Below are positions 17,147 to 27,167 of a DNA stretch of 64,000 nucleotides, piece after piece. The translations under genes were made by a program, and so were the position numbers. How positions within the stretch are numbered: the first letter of the stretch is position 1; each line of letters starts with the position of its first letter. Source of the DNA: Actinomadura spongiicola (GTDB lineage: Bacteria > Actinomycetota > Actinomycetes > Streptosporangiales > Streptosporangiaceae); the NCBI RefSeq assembly GCF_003432485.1, contig NZ_QVNQ01000004.1:248001-312000 (forward strand), given 5' to 3'. The notes below the pieces were generated by a model. The model was not told the DNA's origin and did not search any database. It saw only the letters and a list, made by a program, of their open reading frames with translations.

Positions 17147-18949
17147 ATGTCCTCGTCAAGCCGTCACATCTTGACCGCGCCCGCCTGGCCGTACGCCAAC
17201 GGGCCCCGTCACATCGGGCACGTCTCCGGATTCGCGCTGCCCGCCGACATGTTCAGCCGCTACCAGCGGATGGCGGGCAACAAGGTCCTGATGGTCAGCG
17301 GCACCGACGAGCACGGCACCCCGGTGCAGGTGCAGGCCGACAAGGAGGGCGTCACCGCGCGGCAGCTCGCCGACCGCTACAACGCCGTGATCTCCGAGGA
17401 CCTGCTCGGCCTCGGCATGACCTACGACCTGTTCACCCGGACGACGACGCTGAACCACTACGCGGTCGTCCAGGAGATCTTCAAGGGCCTGTACGACAAC
17501 GGCTACATCTTCCCGCAGAAGACGATGGGCGCGATCTCGCCGTCCACCGGCCGGACGCTCCCGGACCGCTACATCGAGGGCACCTGCCCGATCTGCGGGT
17601 ACGACGGCGCACGCGGCGACCAGTGCGACAACTGCGGCAACCAGCTCGACCCCATCGATCTGATCAACCCGGTGTCGCGGATCAACGGCGAGAAGCCGAA
17701 GTTCGTGGAGACCGAGCACTTCATGCTCGACCTGCCCGCGTTCACCGAGGTCCTCGGCCGGTACCTGCGCGGCAAGCAGCAGGGGGCGCGGGCGTGGCGG
17801 CCGAACGTGCTGAAGTTCGCGCTGAACCTGCTGGACGACATGCAGCCCCGGGCGATCAGCCGCGACCTCGACTGGGGCATTCCGATCCCCCTGGACGGCT
17901 GGCGCGACAACCCGGCGAAGAAGCTGTACGTGTGGTTCGACGCGGTCACCGGCTACTTCTCGGCGTCCGTGGAGTGGGCGCGGCGGTCCGGTGACCCGGA
18001 GGCGTGGCGCGCCTGGTGGCAGGACCCGGAGGCCCTGTCCTACTACTTCATGGGCAAGGACAACATCGTCTTCCACGCCGAGATCTGGCCCGCGATGCTC
18101 CTCGGCTACAGCGGGCAGGGCGACAAGGGCGGCACGCCCGGTTCGCTGGGGGCGCTGAACGTGCCGACGGAGGTCGTGTCGTCGGAGTTCCTGACGATGG
18201 AGGGCAAGAAGTTCTCCTCGTCCCGCCAGGTCGTCATCTACGTGCAGGACTTCCTCGCCCGCTACGACGTGGACGCGCTGCGCTACTACGTCGCGATCGC
18301 CGGGCCGGAGAACCAGGACACCGACTTCACGTGGGCGGAGTTCGTCCGCCGCAACAACGACGAGCTGGTCGCCGCGTGGGGCAACCTCGTGAACCGTTCG
18401 GTGACGATGGCGGCGAAGAACTTCGGCGCGATCCCCGAGGCGGGCGACCTCAACGACACCGACCGGGCGCTGCTGGAACGCAGCCGCCGCGCGTTCGCGA
18501 CGGTGGGCGCGGAACTCGACCGGTCCCGGTTCAAGAACTCCATCACCGAGGCGCTCGACGTCGTCCGCGACGCCAACAAGTACCTGTCGGACCAGGCGCC
18601 GTGGAAGCTGAAGGACGACCCGGCGCGCGTCAAGTCGATCCTGCACACGGCGCTCCAGGTCGTCGACGACGCCAAGACGCTGCTGACGCCGTTCCTGCCG
18701 CGCTCGTCGCAGAAGGTGTACGAGATGCTCGGCGGGCAGGGCGAGTGGAGCGGCATGCCGAGGCTGGAGACCGTGTCCGAGGAGGGCGGCCCCGACTACC
18801 GCGTCCTGACCGGCGACTACGCGACGGAGGCGCGCTGGGAGTCCACGCCGATCAAGCCTGGGGTGCCGCTGAGCAAGCCGACCCCGCTGTTCACGAAGCT
18901 GGACACGTCCGTGGTCGACGAGGAGCTCGCCAGGCTGGAGAACCGGTGA
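17147..18949 (+). CDS. metG: Methionyl-tRNA synthetase
   Basis: 600 residues, class I aminoacyl-tRNA synthetase that charges tRNA-Met. HIGH is at 22-25 and the KMSKS motif appears as KFSSS at 355-359, the form common in actinobacterial MetG. A zinc knuckle with CPIC and CDNC lies at about 147-166. The C-terminal helical anticodon-binding domain follows. There is no C-terminal tRNA-binding OB domain, as in other MetG of this length. It overlaps tatD by a GTGA junction, starting a tatD-ksgA-ispE run. Confidence 0.97.
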   Translation: MSSSSRHILTAPAWPYANGPRHIGHVSGFALPADMFSRYQRMAGNKVLMVSGTDEHGTPVQVQADKEGVTARQLADRYNAVISEDLLGLGMTYDLFTRTTTLNHYAVVQEIFKGLYDNGYIFPQKTMGAISPSTGRTLPDRYIEGTCPICGYDGARGDQCDNCGNQLDPIDLINPVSRINGEKPKFVETEHFMLDLPAFTEVLGRYLRGKQQGARAWRPNVLKFALNLLDDMQPRAISRDLDWGIPIPLDGWRDNPAKKLYVWFDAVTGYFSASVEWARRSGDPEAWRAWWQDPEALSYYFMGKDNIVFHAEIWPAMLLGYSGQGDKGGTPGSLGALNVPTEVVSSEFLTMEGKKFSSSRQVVIYVQDFLARYDVDALRYYVAIAGPENQDTDFTWAEFVRRNNDELVAAWGNLVNRSVTMAAKNFGAIPEAGDLNDTDRALLERSRRAFATVGAELDRSRFKNSITEALDVVRDANKYLSDQAPWKLKDDPARVKSILHTALQVVDDAKTLLTPFLPRSSQKVYEMLGGQGEWSGMPRLETVSEEGGPDYRVLTGDYATEARWESTPIKPGVPLSKPTPLFTKLDTSVVDEELARLENR

Positions 18950-19770
18950 GCCCCGACGGGAACGGGCAGAGCTCACGCTCGTTCCCGCCGCTTCCCGAGC
19001 GTCTCCCGGTGGACGTGTTCGACAGCCACTGCCACCTCGACATCGTCGACACTCCCGTCCAGGAGCAGTTGAGGTCGGCGAAGGCCGCGGGCGTCACCCG
19101 GATCGTCACGATCGGCTGTGACCTGCCGTCGTCGCGGTTCGCCGTGGACACCGCCGCCGAGTTCGACGACGTGTACGCGGCGGTGGCGATCCACCCGAAC
19201 GAGACGACCGGGATCTCCGACGCCGTCCTGGAGGACGTGGCGCGGCTCGCCGCGCACCCGAAGGTCCGCGCGATCGGCGAGACCGGCCTGGACTACTACC
19301 GCGACTGGGCGCCGAAGGACGACCAGCACCGCGCCTTCCGCGCGCACATCGCGATCGCGAAACGCACCGGCAGGGCGCTGGTCGTCCACGACCGGGACGC
19401 GCACGACGACGTCCTGCGGATCCTGGAGGAGGAGGGCGCGCCCGGAACGGTCGTGTTCCACTGCTACTCCGGTGACGCCGCCATGGCGGAGATCTGCGCC
19501 GACCGCGGCTACCTGATGAGCTTCGCCGGGAACGTCACGTTCAAGAACGCGGAGCCGCTGCGTGAGGCGTTGCGGGCGGCGCCGCTGGACCTGGTGCTCG
19601 TGGAGACCGACGCGCCGTTCCTGACGCCGATCCCGCACCGGGGCAAGCCGAACGCCTCGTATCTGATCCCGTACACCGTCCGCGCCATGGCGGAGGTGAA
19701 GGGCGTGGACGTGGCGGAAATGTGCGCGGCCATCGCGGCCAACGGCGAACGGGCGTTCGGCCCCTGGTAG
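18946..19770 (+). CDS. tatD: TatD-family metal-dependent DNase
   Basis: 274 residues, TIM-barrel hydrolase. The metal ligands are visible: DSHCHLD (HxH), [22 protein letters not shown] and ETDAPFL. TatD proteins are 3'-5' exonucleases/DNases linked to DNA repair and are cytoplasmic despite the name. GTG start within the metG stop (GTGA), so translation is probably coupled. A hydrophilic extension of about 20 residues precedes the fold. Confidence 0.95.
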   Translation: MSPDGNGQSSRSFPPLPERLPVDVFDSHCHLDIVDTPVQEQLRSAKAAGVTRIVTIGCDLPSSRFAVDTAAEFDDVYAAVAIHPNETTGISDAVLEDVARLAAHPKVRAIGETGLDYYRDWAPKDDQHRAFRAHIAIAKRTGRALVVHDRDAHDDVLRILEEEGAPGTVVFHCYSGDAAMAEICADRGYLMSFAGNVTFKNAEPLREALRAAPLDLVLVETDAPFLTPIPHRGKPNASYLIPYTVRAMAEVKGVDVAEMCAAIAANGERAFGPW

Positions 19771-19860
19771 GCGGCGGGCGCACGGCCGACCGGCGGCCGA
19801 CGGGCGGCCGGTGACGGCTGCGGGGCGGCTGCGACAATTCGGGGCGTGGGGAGATCAGGC

Positions 19861-20745
19861 GTGGGGGAGACACGGGCGGCGCTGCTCGGCCCGGCGGACG
19901 TGCGGGAGCTGGCGCGGCGGCTCGGGGTCCGGCCGACGAAGACGCTCGGGCAGAACTTCGTGATCGACGCCAACACCGTCCGGCGGATCGTCCGTACCGC
20001 CGCCCTGACCCCCGACGACGTCGTGATCGAGGTGGGTCCCGGGCTGGGGTCGTTGACGTTGGCGCTGCTGCCTGAGGCGCGGCGTGTCGTGGCCGTGGAG
20101 GTCGACGCGGCACTGGCCGCGGCGCTGCCCGCCACGGTCGAGGCGCGGGCGCCGGATCTCGCGGGGCGGCTGGAGGTCGTCCACGCCGACGCGATGACGC
20201 TCACCCGGGTGCCGGGGCCCGAGCCGACCGCGCTCGTCGCGAACCTCCCCTACAACGTGGCGGTGCCGGTCGTCCTGCATCTGCTGGCGACGCTGCCGTC
20301 GCTGCGGACCGCGCTGGTCATGGTGCAGGCCGAGGTCGCCGACCGGATGGTCGCCGCGCCCGGCGGCAAGATCTACGGCGTTCCGTCGGTGAAGCTCGCC
20401 TGGTTCGGGGAGGCCCGCCGGGCGGGCGCGGTCGGGCGCGCGGTGTTCTGGCCCGCGCCGAACGTCGACTCGGGCCTCGTCGCGTTCACGCGTCGGGACC
20501 CGCCGCCGACCACGGCGACCCGCGCGGAGGTGTTCGCCGTCGTGGACGCCGCGTTCGCGCAGCGCCGCAAGACGCTACGGGCGGCCCTGGCGGGCTGGGC
20601 GGGGTCGGCGACCGCCGCCGAGGACGCGCTGCGCGCGGCGGGCGTCGACCCGCGGCTTCGGGGAGAAGGTTTGGACGTGGCCGCCTTCGCCAGGATTGCC
20701 GAGTATGGTCCTTCACGCCGGGGGGATCATCTCCCGACTCCTTAG
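19861..20745 (+). CDS. ksgA: 16S rRNA dimethyladenosine transferase KsgA/RsmA
   Basis: 294 residues. It dimethylates A1518 and A1519 of 16S r[11 protein letters not shown] opens the domain, [10 protein letters not shown] is the SAM-binding glycine loop, and NLPYN is the catalytic motif; [10 protein letters not shown] is a further family signature. The GTG at 19861 has GGGGAGA seven bases upstream and is preferred to the GTG five codons earlier. In most actinobacteria rpfB lies between tatD and ksgA; here only 90 bases separate them. Confidence 0.95.
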   Translation: MGETRAALLGPADVRELARRLGVRPTKTLGQNFVIDANTVRRIVRTAALTPDDVVIEVGPGLGSLTLALLPEARRVVAVEVDAALAAALPATVEARAPDLAGRLEVVHADAMTLTRVPGPEPTALVANLPYNVAVPVVLHLLATLPSLRTALVMVQAEVADRMVAAPGGKIYGVPSVKLAWFGEARRAGAVGRAVFWPAPNVDSGLVAFTRRDPPPTTATRAEVFAVVDAAFAQRRKTLRAALAGWAGSATAAEDALRAAGVDPRLRGEGLDVAAFARIAEYGPSRRGDHLPTP

Positions 20746-20858
20746 CGTGCCGGGTGCCGAGTGTGCCGGGTGTGAGCGCGCCGGGTGTGAGCGCGCCGGG
20801 CGGACGCCGCCCACGGGGGCACGAAGGCACGAAGAATCGAGATGAGCCGGAGGTCGAT

Positions 20859-21983
20859 GTGAAGGCGCGTTCGCGGACGGCGCGGGCGAGGTTGCCGATC
20901 GTGGGGACGGCCCTGCTCGCCACCGCGGCGGTGGTCGCGACGGTGGCGGCGGGCTGCGGGGGCGGGGCGGGCGCCGCACCGAAGATCACCACGACGGCGC
21001 GGGCGGGCGTGGCGCCGGTGCCGCCGAAGGAGGGCGCCTACTTCGGGGCGTGGGTGCCGCCGGACGACGCCGACGGGTCGTCCTCGTCCACGCCTTCTCC
21101 TGAGACGCCGTCCGGGTCTCCGGTCGCGGGCGGTTCACCCGCGGCGAAGCCCACCGGCAAGGACGCGGAGAAGCCGGGCATGGCACCCGTCGTCGGTTTC
21201 GAGCGGGATCTCGGACGGCAGCTCGACATCGTGCAGAGCTATCGGAGCTGGACGTCGGAGTTCCCCGCCGGACTCGACAAGTCCGTCACCGACGGCAACC
21301 GCTACCTGCTGCTGACCTGGGCCGAAGCAGACACCAGGAAGATCGTCCAGGGTGAGTACGACGAGCTGATCCAGCGCCGCGCCCGCGCCGTCAAGGCCCT
21401 CGGCAAGCCGATCTTCCTGCGCTGGGCGCCGGACATGGACAAGGCCGCCCACAAGAAGCGCGTCCATTCGCCGGAGGACTTCGTCGCGGCCTGGAAACAC
21501 CTGCGGGCCATCTTCACGCGGGAGCGCGTCGACAACGTCGCCTGGGTCTGGTGTCCCTCCGCCCGCGGCTTCGGCGGCGGCGACGCGGGCGCGTTCTACC
21601 CCGGCGACGACCAGGTCGACTGGATCTGCGCCAACGCGCAGCCCGGCACCGACTACGAGTACCGCGACCTGTCCGAGGCCATGAAGATGTTCCTGCAGTG
21701 GGCACGGGACCGCGAGAAGCCCATCATGGTCGCCGAGTTCGGCGTCCCCAAGTCCTACGGGGAACGCCGCGCCGAATGGCTGCGGGAGGCGTCCAAGACC
21801 CTCCAGGACCCGCAGGTCAAGGCCGTCGTCTACTTCAACTCCGACGAGCAGGCCGCGGGCGTCCGCGACCGGCGGCGCGCCTACTCCGTCAACGGCGACA
21901 AGCCGACCGTCTCCGCGCTCCGCGAACTCGCCACGACCCCCTACTTCAACCCGCGGAACCTGCCCGTGACCAGCGGCGGGTGA
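20859..21983 (+). CDS. GH26-like secreted lipoprotein, possible glycan hydrolase
   Basis: 374 residues. Basic N-region, hydrophobic core and an AAGC lipobox (Cys33) mark a lipoprotein. A Ser/Thr/Pro-rich linker (about residues 65-110) leads to a TIM-barrel-like domain resembling family 26 glycoside hydrolases. The region of the usual acid/base (R-x-x-H-E-M-N) reads LRWAPDMDK, so the glutamate is replaced by aspartate; the likely nucleophile is kept in IMVAEFGVPK. It may be a weak or altered hydrolase or a glycan-binding protein of the cell surface. GTG start with CGGAGG five bases upstream. It interrupts the usual ksgA-ispE adjacency. Confidence 0.7.
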   Translation: MKARSRTARARLPIVGTALLATAAVVATVAAGCGGGAGAAPKITTTARAGVAPVPPKEGAYFGAWVPPDDADGSSSSTPSPETPSGSPVAGGSPAAKPTGKDAEKPGMAPVVGFERDLGRQLDIVQSYRSWTSEFPAGLDKSVTDGNRYLLLTWAEADTRKIVQGEYDELIQRRARAVKALGKPIFLRWAPDMDKAAHKKRVHSPEDFVAAWKHLRAIFTRERVDNVAWVWCPSARGFGGGDAGAFYPGDDQVDWICANAQPGTDYEYRDLSEAMKMFLQWARDREKPIMVAEFGVPKSYGERRAEWLREASKTLQDPQVKAVVYFNSDEQAAGVRDRRRAYSVNGDKPTVSALRELATTPYFNPRNLPVTSGG

Positions 21984-22027
21984 CCCGCGGGTCACTCGGC
22001 CCCCGCGAATGGCCTTAGGGTTCGAAC

Positions 22028-22957
22028 GTGACCGCAGTGAGCGTACGCGTACCGGCCAAGGTCAACCTCCAGCTCGGCGTCGGACCGATCCGCGACGACG
22101 GCTACCACGATCTCGTCAACGTGTTCCACGCCGTCTCCCTGTTCGACGAGGTGACGGTCGAACGGGCACCCGGGCTGGAGGTCCGCGTCCAGGCCTCCCC
22201 GTACTCGCGGGTCCGCGTCGACGGCGTCCCCGTCGACGAGGACAACCTCGCGGTCAGGGCCGCCCTGCTCGTCGCGGCTCGGCTCGGCGTCGAACCCGAC
22301 GTCGCGATCCGGATCCGCAAGGCCATCCCCGTCGCGGGCGGCATGGCGGGCGGCAGCGCCGACGCTGCCGCCGCGCTCGTCGCCTGCGCCCGGCTGTGGG
22401 ACGACCGGGAGCAGCCCGTCCTCACCCGCGACGACCTCATGGACCTCGGCGCGGAACTCGGCAGCGACGTCCCGTTCGCGGTCCTCGGCGGCACCGCCGT
22501 CGGCCTCGGCCGCGGCGAACGGCTCACGCCCGCCCTCACCCGCGGCACCTTCCACTGGGTGTTCGCGACCGCCGACGGCGGCCTGTCCACCCCCGCCGTC
22601 TACGCCGAATGCGACCGGATCCGCGCGGAGCGGGGCGAGGCCGCGGCGCCGCCGCGGGTGTCGGAGGAGCTGATGACGGCGCTCGCGACCGGGGACGCGA
22701 AGGCGCTCGGGGCGGCGCTCACCAACGACCTCCAGCCCGCCGCGCTGGCGCTGCGGCCGTCGCTGCGCCGCGTCCTCGACGCGGGTCTGGAATTCGGCGC
22801 CGCCGGGGCCCTCGTCTCGGGGTCCGGCCCGACCTGCGCGTTCCTCGCCGAGACCGGGGAGGACGCCGCCGACCTCGCGGAGGCGCTGGACGGCACCGGG
22901 TTCGCCGAACAGGTCCTGCGCGCGGACGGCCCGGTCCCCGGCGCGGCGACCCGGTGA
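22028..22957 (+). CDS. ispE: 4-diphosphocytidyl-2-C-methyl-D-erythritol kinase
   Basis: 309 residues, GHMP kinase of the MEP isoprenoid pathway; it phosphorylates CDP-methylerythritol. The N-terminus has VRVPAKVNLQLGV and DGYHDL, and the ATP-binding glycine motif is PVAGGMAGGSADAAA; the C-terminal GALVSGSGPTCAF is the third GHMP motif. GTG start, 44 bases after the lipoprotein gene. Its neighbourhood with ksgA and the ABC-F gene is conserved in actinobacteria. Confidence 0.95.
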   Translation: MTAVSVRVPAKVNLQLGVGPIRDDGYHDLVNVFHAVSLFDEVTVERAPGLEVRVQASPYSRVRVDGVPVDEDNLAVRAALLVAARLGVEPDVAIRIRKAIPVAGGMAGGSADAAAALVACARLWDDREQPVLTRDDLMDLGAELGSDVPFAVLGGTAVGLGRGERLTPALTRGTFHWVFATADGGLSTPAVYAECDRIRAERGEAAAPPRVSEELMTALATGDAKALGAALTNDLQPAALALRPSLRRVLDAGLEFGAAGALVSGSGPTCAFLAETGEDAADLAEALDGTGFAEQVLRADGPVPGAATR

Positions 22958-22976
22958 GAACCGGGTTCCGTGAACT

Positions 22977-22993
22977 CGGCTCCCTGGGAGCCG
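22977..22993 (+). terminator. Inverted repeat downstream of ispE, possible terminator
   Basis: CGGCTCCC and GGGAGCCG flank a single T, giving a compact hairpin of about seven pairs 20 bases after the ispE stop. No T-run follows directly, though an AT-rich stretch lies 40 bases on. It could end the metG-ispE transcript or be an operator for the small membrane protein gene downstream. Confidence 0.35.
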
Positions 22994-23146
22994 ACCCTCT
23001 TCGGCAAACCGCTTCCCAACAAGAAGCTTTCCTAATAAAAAAGGGAAGATGCGCTCGTCACACAAGCGAACTTCTTGCTCACGGTGGACGTCTTGTATCT
23101 GTGACACCGAATCCTCAGGCGCCGAAACCGCTGGCGAGGTGGAGCG

Positions 23147-23338
23147 ATGACCTACCTGTCCGCGCTGCTGGGACTCCTGGCGATCGCGATGCTGACGACG
23201 CTCGTGCTGCTGGCCGTCCGCCGCGACCGGGACATGCGCCGCAACGCGCCCGCGTTGGTCGTCGCGGGACGGGCACAGGCCGCTAGCCTGGGTACGTCCG
23301 CCGAAGGTGGCACGACCCAGCCGCCGCCCATGCGGTGA
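23147..23338 (+). CDS. Small single-span membrane protein
   Basis: 63 residues. One hydrophobic helix covers residues 4-23 (LSALLGLLAIAMLTTLVLLA) and is followed by a basic cytoplasmic segment RRDRDMRR. GAGGTGGAG just before the ATG is a good ribosome-binding site. It is 24 bases ahead of a second small membrane protein and likely co-transcribed. The function is not known. Confidence 0.65.
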   Translation: MTYLSALLGLLAIAMLTTLVLLAVRRDRDMRRNAPALVVAGRAQAASLGTSAEGGTTQPPPMR

Positions 23339-23362
23339 CCCCCCGAACCGGCGAGGAGAACC

Positions 23363-23587
23363 ATGGGAATGCTTCTCGGGCTCGTCGTCCTGCTGGTCCT
23401 CATCATGGGACTCGTGGCCGCGATCGTGGTGATCGTCATCGCGGTGGCGTCCAGCCGGAAACGGCGCGAGAACAGCACGATTCCGCCCGGCTACAGCCAG
23501 GGATACGGGCCACCACCCGGGTACGGCCCGTCGGGCACCGGCGTGCCCGAGCCCAATCCGCGGCAGGCGCCGCCGCCAGGGTCCTGA
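23363..23587 (+). CDS. Small single-span membrane protein with Pro/Gly-rich tail
   Basis: 74 residues. A very hydrophobic helix spans residues 3-29, then SSRKRRE anchors the cytoplasmic side, and the tail is rich in Pro, Gly and Tyr (PPGYSQGYGPPPGYGP). GAGGAGA precedes the ATG by five bases. It probably forms a pair with the upstream 63-residue protein. The function is not known. Confidence 0.65.
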   Translation: MGMLLGLVVLLVLIMGLVAAIVVIVIAVASSRKRRENSTIPPGYSQGYGPPPGYGPSGTGVPEPNPRQAPPPGS

Positions 23588-23704
23588 CGGAATCGGCTCC
23601 GCGCGGCTGAACTCCGCGCGGCCGGCTCCGCGAGGCGGGTCCGGAGGGCCGGTGCGGGGGAGTGGGCCGCCGACCCGCCGGGGCCCAATAGGCTGGGTGG
23701 TGTC

Positions 23705-25561
23705 GTGAATCTGATCAATCTTGAGAATGTCGCGAAGGCCTACGGGCCGAAACCACTGCTCGACGCCGTGTCCCTCGGGCTCGACGAGGGCGACCGCGTC
23801 GGTGTCGTCGGCCGCAACGGCGGCGGCAAGAGCACCCTCGTGTCCGTGCTGGCACGGGAGACCGAACCCGACGACGGTCGCGTCACCCACACGCGCGGGC
23901 TGCGCCTCGGGCACCTCACCCAGCGGGACGAGTTCCCGGACGGGGCCACGGTCCGGTCCGTGGTGCTGGGCGACCGCGCGGAACACGAGTGGGCGGGCGA
24001 CGTCCGCGTCCGCGACGTCCTCGGCGGCCTGATCGCCGACCTCGACCTGGACGCGCCGCTCGCGGGGATGGCCGGCGGGGAGCGCCGCCGGGTCGCGCTG
24101 GCCCGGCTCCTCGTCCCCGAGACCGATCTGCTGCTCCTCGACGAGCCGACCAACCACCTCGACATCGAGGCGATCGACTGGCTCGCCCGGCACCTGAAGA
24201 GCCGCGCCCCGGGCGGCGCGGCGAAGGGGAGCGGGGTCGCGCTGCTCGTCGTGACGCACGACCGCTGGTTCCTGGACGAGGTCACCGACCGGACGTGGGA
24301 GGTCGTCGACGGCCGCGTCGAACGCTACGAGGGCGGCTACTCCGCGTACGTCCTGGCGAAGGCCGAACGCGCCAGGATCGCCGCCGCGACCGAGGCGAAG
24401 CGGCAGAACCTGCTGCGCAAGGAGCTGGCGTGGCTGCGGCGCGGTCCGCAGGCCCGCACGTCCAAGCCGAAGTTCCGGGTGGACGCCGCGCAGGCGCTGA
24501 TCGCCGACGAGCCCCCGGCGCGCGACTCGGTGGAGCTGACGAGGTTCGCGACCGCGCGGCTCGGCAAGACCGTCCACGACCTGGAGGACGTGACCGTCCA
24601 GGTCGGGGACGGCGGTGACGGCGGGGACGGTACCGCGCCTCGGACGATCTTCGAGCGCATGACGTGGCGTCTCGGCCCCGGTGACCGGGTGGGCCTGGTC
24701 GGCGTCAACGGCAGCGGCAAGAGCACCCTGCTGCGCCTGCTGGACGGCACCGTCCGGCCCGCGTCGGGGAAGGTGGTGCAGGGCAAGACCGTCCAGCTCG
24801 CGCACCTGACCCAGAACCTGGAAGACCTGGAACCGTCCCGGCGCGTCCTGGAGTCGGTGGAGGAGATCCGCCGCCGCATCACCGTCGGGAAACGCGAATG
24901 GACGGCGAGCCAACTCCTGGAACGCCTCGGCTTCCACCGCGACCGGCAGTGGACGCCCGTCGGTGACCTGTCCGGCGGTGAACGGCGCCGCCTCCAGTTG
25001 CTCCGGCTCCTCATGGGCGAACCCAACGTCCTCCTCCTCGACGAGCCCACCAACGACCTCGACATCGAGACCCTCACCGAGGTCGAGGACATCCTGGACG
25101 GCTGGCCCGGAACGCTGGTCGTCGTCAGCCACGACCGGTACTTCCTGGAACGCGTCACCGACCATGTCGTGGCGCTGCTCGGCGACGGCCGCGTGTCGAT
25201 GCTGCCGGGCGGCGTCGACGAGTACCTCGACCGCCGTGCCGCCGGGACCGCTCCCAAACCGTCCCGTCCGGACAACACGGCCACCGAGAAGGCCGCGCCC
25301 GCCAGAACCGGGGCCGCGAAGACCGCTCCCGCGACGAAGCCGAAGGCCGGACAGGACTGGAAGGCCCGCAAGGAACTCGACCGGCTCGAACGCCGCCTGG
25401 AGAGGCTCGCCGGGCAGGAGGCCGCCCTGCACGAGCAGCTCGCCGCGCACGCGACCGACTACGCCAAACTCCAGGAACTCGACGGACGGCTGAAGGAGAT
25501 CCAGGCCGAGGCCGCCGGTGTCGAAGAGGAATGGCTGATGCTCGCCGAGGACATCGGCTGA
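23705..25561 (+). CDS. ABC-F family ATPase
   Basis: 618 residues with two ABC cassettes and no membrane spans. Walker A motifs are GRNGGGKST (about 38-46) and GVNGSGKST (about 335-343); signature motifs AGGERRRVALARLL and LSGGERRRLQLLRLL; Walker B sequences LLLLDEPTNHLD and VLLLDEPTNDLD. The C-terminal 65 residues are a charged coiled coil as in Uup-type ABC-F proteins. These act on ribosomes or DNA, in translation quality control or antibiotic resistance. GTG start. The gene occupies the conserved slot downstream of ispE. Confidence 0.92.
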   Translation: MNLINLENVAKAYGPKPLLDAVSLGLDEGDRVGVVGRNGGGKSTLVSVLARETEPDDGRVTHTRGLRLGHLTQRDEFPDGATVRSVVLGDRAEHEWAGDVRVRDVLGGLIADLDLDAPLAGMAGGERRRVALARLLVPETDLLLLDEPTNHLDIEAIDWLARHLKSRAPGGAAKGSGVALLVVTHDRWFLDEVTDRTWEVVDGRVERYEGGYSAYVLAKAERARIAAATEAKRQNLLRKELAWLRRGPQARTSKPKFRVDAAQALIADEPPARDSVELTRFATARLGKTVHDLEDVTVQVGDGGDGGDGTAPRTIFERMTWRLGPGDRVGLVGVNGSGKSTLLRLLDGTVRPASGKVVQGKTVQLAHLTQNLEDLEPSRRVLESVEEIRRRITVGKREWTASQLLERLGFHRDRQWTPVGDLSGGERRRLQLLRLLMGEPNVLLLDEPTNDLDIETLTEVEDILDGWPGTLVVVSHDRYFLERVTDHVVALLGDGRVSMLPGGVDEYLDRRAAGTAPKPSRPDNTATEKAAPARTGAAKTAPATKPKAGQDWKARKELDRLERRLERLAGQEAALHEQLAAHATDYAKLQELDGRLKEIQAEAAGVEEEWLMLAEDIG

Positions 25562-25585
25562 CAAGAACGCGCCCGCCGCACGGCG

Positions 25586-26074
25586 CTACTTGTCGAAGGG
25601 GATCAGCAGCGTGCGGAGGAGGTCCGCGAGGGCGTCCCGTTGGTCGGGGCTGAGGGCGTCGAGGATGACCTGCTCCCGTTCGAGCAGGTCCGCGAACGCG
25701 GCGTCCACCCGGGTCCGGCCCGCGTCGGTGAGACGCACCAGGACGCCGCGCTTGTCCTGCGGGTCGGGATGCCGTTCGACGAGCCCGGCCGCGGCGAGCC
25801 GGTCGATGCGGTTCGTCATCGTGCCGGACGTGACGAGCGTGGCCCGCAGCAGCCGCCCGGGGCTGAGCTGGTAGGGGCTTCCGGCGCGGCGCAGCGCGGT
25901 GAGGACGTCGAACTCCCACGACTCCATGTCGTGCTCGACGAACATGGCGCGCCGGGCGCGGTCGAGATGCCGGGCGAGGCGGGAGACGCGGCTGAGGACC
26001 TGCAATGGCTGGACGTCCAGGTCCGGTCGTTCGTTGTTCCACGCCTCGACGAGCCTGTCCACCTCATCCTGCAT
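25586..26074 (-). CDS. tamR: MarR-family regulator, probable TamR
   Basis: 162 residues, winged-helix MarR fold with the wing DPQDKRGVLVRLTDAGR and the recognition region TLVTSGTMTNRIDRLAAAG. It is divergent from a trans-aconitate methyltransferase gene, the layout of Streptomyces coelicolor tamR-tam (SCO3133/SCO3132), also near glmU and ispE. TamR there represses tam and aconitase genes and is released by trans-aconitate and citrate. Three TCTTGA-type palindromes lie around tam. The assignment is by context and family, with start ATG. Confidence 0.85.
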   Translation of the reverse strand: MQDEVDRLVEAWNNERPDLDVQPLQVLSRVSRLARHLDRARRAMFVEHDMESWEFDVLTALRRAGSPYQLSPGRLLRATLVTSGTMTNRIDRLAAAGLVERHPDPQDKRGVLVRLTDAGRTRVDAAFADLLEREQVILDALSPDQRDALADLLRTLLIPFDK

Positions 26075-26336
26075 GCGGACACCCTACTCGTCCGGGCATC
26101 GGCCGACGGGGGTCGCGTCGGCCGGGGTCCACCGATCGGTGGCCACGAGCTTCAACCGGTCCAGCCTCATGCGGAAAGGGTGCCCGCGGCCGGCATTCTC
26201 GGTATGAGGAACCCCTCCGTGAAGGTGGCCCGGTGGAGCGCCGGGCACCCGCGCCGTCGTCATCACCCGCCCTCGCACCTGACCGCCTCGGAAATCCCGG
26301 TTCTTGACACGGGGATGGCCCGGCGAGCACGCTGTC

Positions 26337-26350
26337 TCTTGATGTCGAGA
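26337..26350. promoter_or_regulatory. Palindromic operator candidate upstream of tam (probable TamR site)
   Basis: TCTTGATGTCGAGA, a near-perfect inverted repeat (TCTTGA-N2-TCGAGA), lies 19 bases before the tam start. It recurs at 27197-27210 and, as a perfect palindrome, at 27162-27175. A TTGACA element lies about 28 bases upstream (26304-26309), so binding here would block initiation. Confidence 0.65.
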
Positions 26351-26369
26351 CAAATAGGGGGCAGGGTCC

Positions 26370-27167
26370 ATGAACTCGGAGGTCACGAGCACGGTGTGGG
26401 ATCCCGCGCAATATGAGGCGTTCGCCGGAGAGCGTGCCCGGCCCTTCGGCGAACTCGTCGCCCGCCTCGGTGACGGCGCCCCCGCCCGGATCGTCGATCT
26501 CGGCTGCGGTACCGGGGAACTGACCGCGACCCTCGCCGCCCGATGGCCGAACGCCGTCATCGAGGGCCTGGACGGCTCCGCCGACATGATCGCCGAGGCG
26601 CACGGGCGGGAGATCCCGGGACGGCTGAGCTTCCGCGTCGGCGACGTCGCCGCGTGGACGCCCGAACACCCCGTCGACCTCATCGTGAGCAACGCCGTCC
26701 TGCACTGGATCCCCGAACATCCCGACCTGCTGCCCCGATGGGTCGACGCGCTCACCCCGGGCGGACGGCTCGCCTTCCAGGTCCCCGGCAACTTCGGCGC
26801 GCCCAGCCACGTCCTGCTCCGCGAACTGGGCCGCTCCGACCGCTGGCGCGACAAACTCGGCGCGCTCCAGCGGGACAAGCCCGTCCTCGACCCGGCGGGC
26901 TACCTCGACCTCCTGGCCCGCCACGGATGCGCCGTCGACGCCTGGGAGACCACCCACGCCCAGGTCCTGCACGGCGAGGACCCCGTCCTCGAATGGGTGA
27001 AGGGAAGCACGCTGCGTCCCGTGCTGTCCGTGCTCGACCCGGACGAGACCGAGGAGTTCCTCGCCGCCTACCGGGAACGGCTCAGGCGCGCCTACCCGGC
27101 CGCGCCCTACGGCACCGTGTTCCCCTTCCGGCGGATCTACGTGATCGCCACCCGACCGGATTCTTGA
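26370..27167 (+). CDS. tam: Trans-aconitate 2-methyltransferase
   Basis: 265 residues, class I SAM methyltransferase. IVDLGCGTGELT (about 42-53) is motif I, followed by EGLDGSADMIAEA and VSNAVLHWIPEH, the aromatic segment that typifies Tam. It methylates trans-aconitate, a by-product that inhibits aconitase, particularly under oxidative stress. Divergent from the MarR-family gene and preceded by its probable operator. The stop codon lies inside the second operator (27162-27175). Confidence 0.93.
   Translation: MNSEVTSTVWDPAQYEAFAGERARPFGELVARLGDGAPARIVDLGCGTGELTATLAARWPNAVIEGLDGSADMIAEAHGREIPGRLSFRVGDVAAWTPEHPVDLIVSNAVLHWIPEHPDLLPRWVDALTPGGRLAFQVPGNFGAPSHVLLRELGRSDRWRDKLGALQRDKPVLDPAGYLDLLARHGCAVDAWETTHAQVLHGEDPVLEWVKGSTLRPVLSVLDPDETEEFLAAYRERLRRAYPAAPYGTVFPFRRIYVIATRPDS

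Noticed and set aside
20760..20815. Two GTGTGAGCGCGCCGG repeats before the lipoprotein gene
   Set aside because: Only two short copies in a GC-rich spacer; no structure or regulator link could be supported.
21992..25564. Long minus-strand open frame over ispE and ABC-F
   Set aside because: It is the complement of well-identified genes on the plus strand; no family motif in it.
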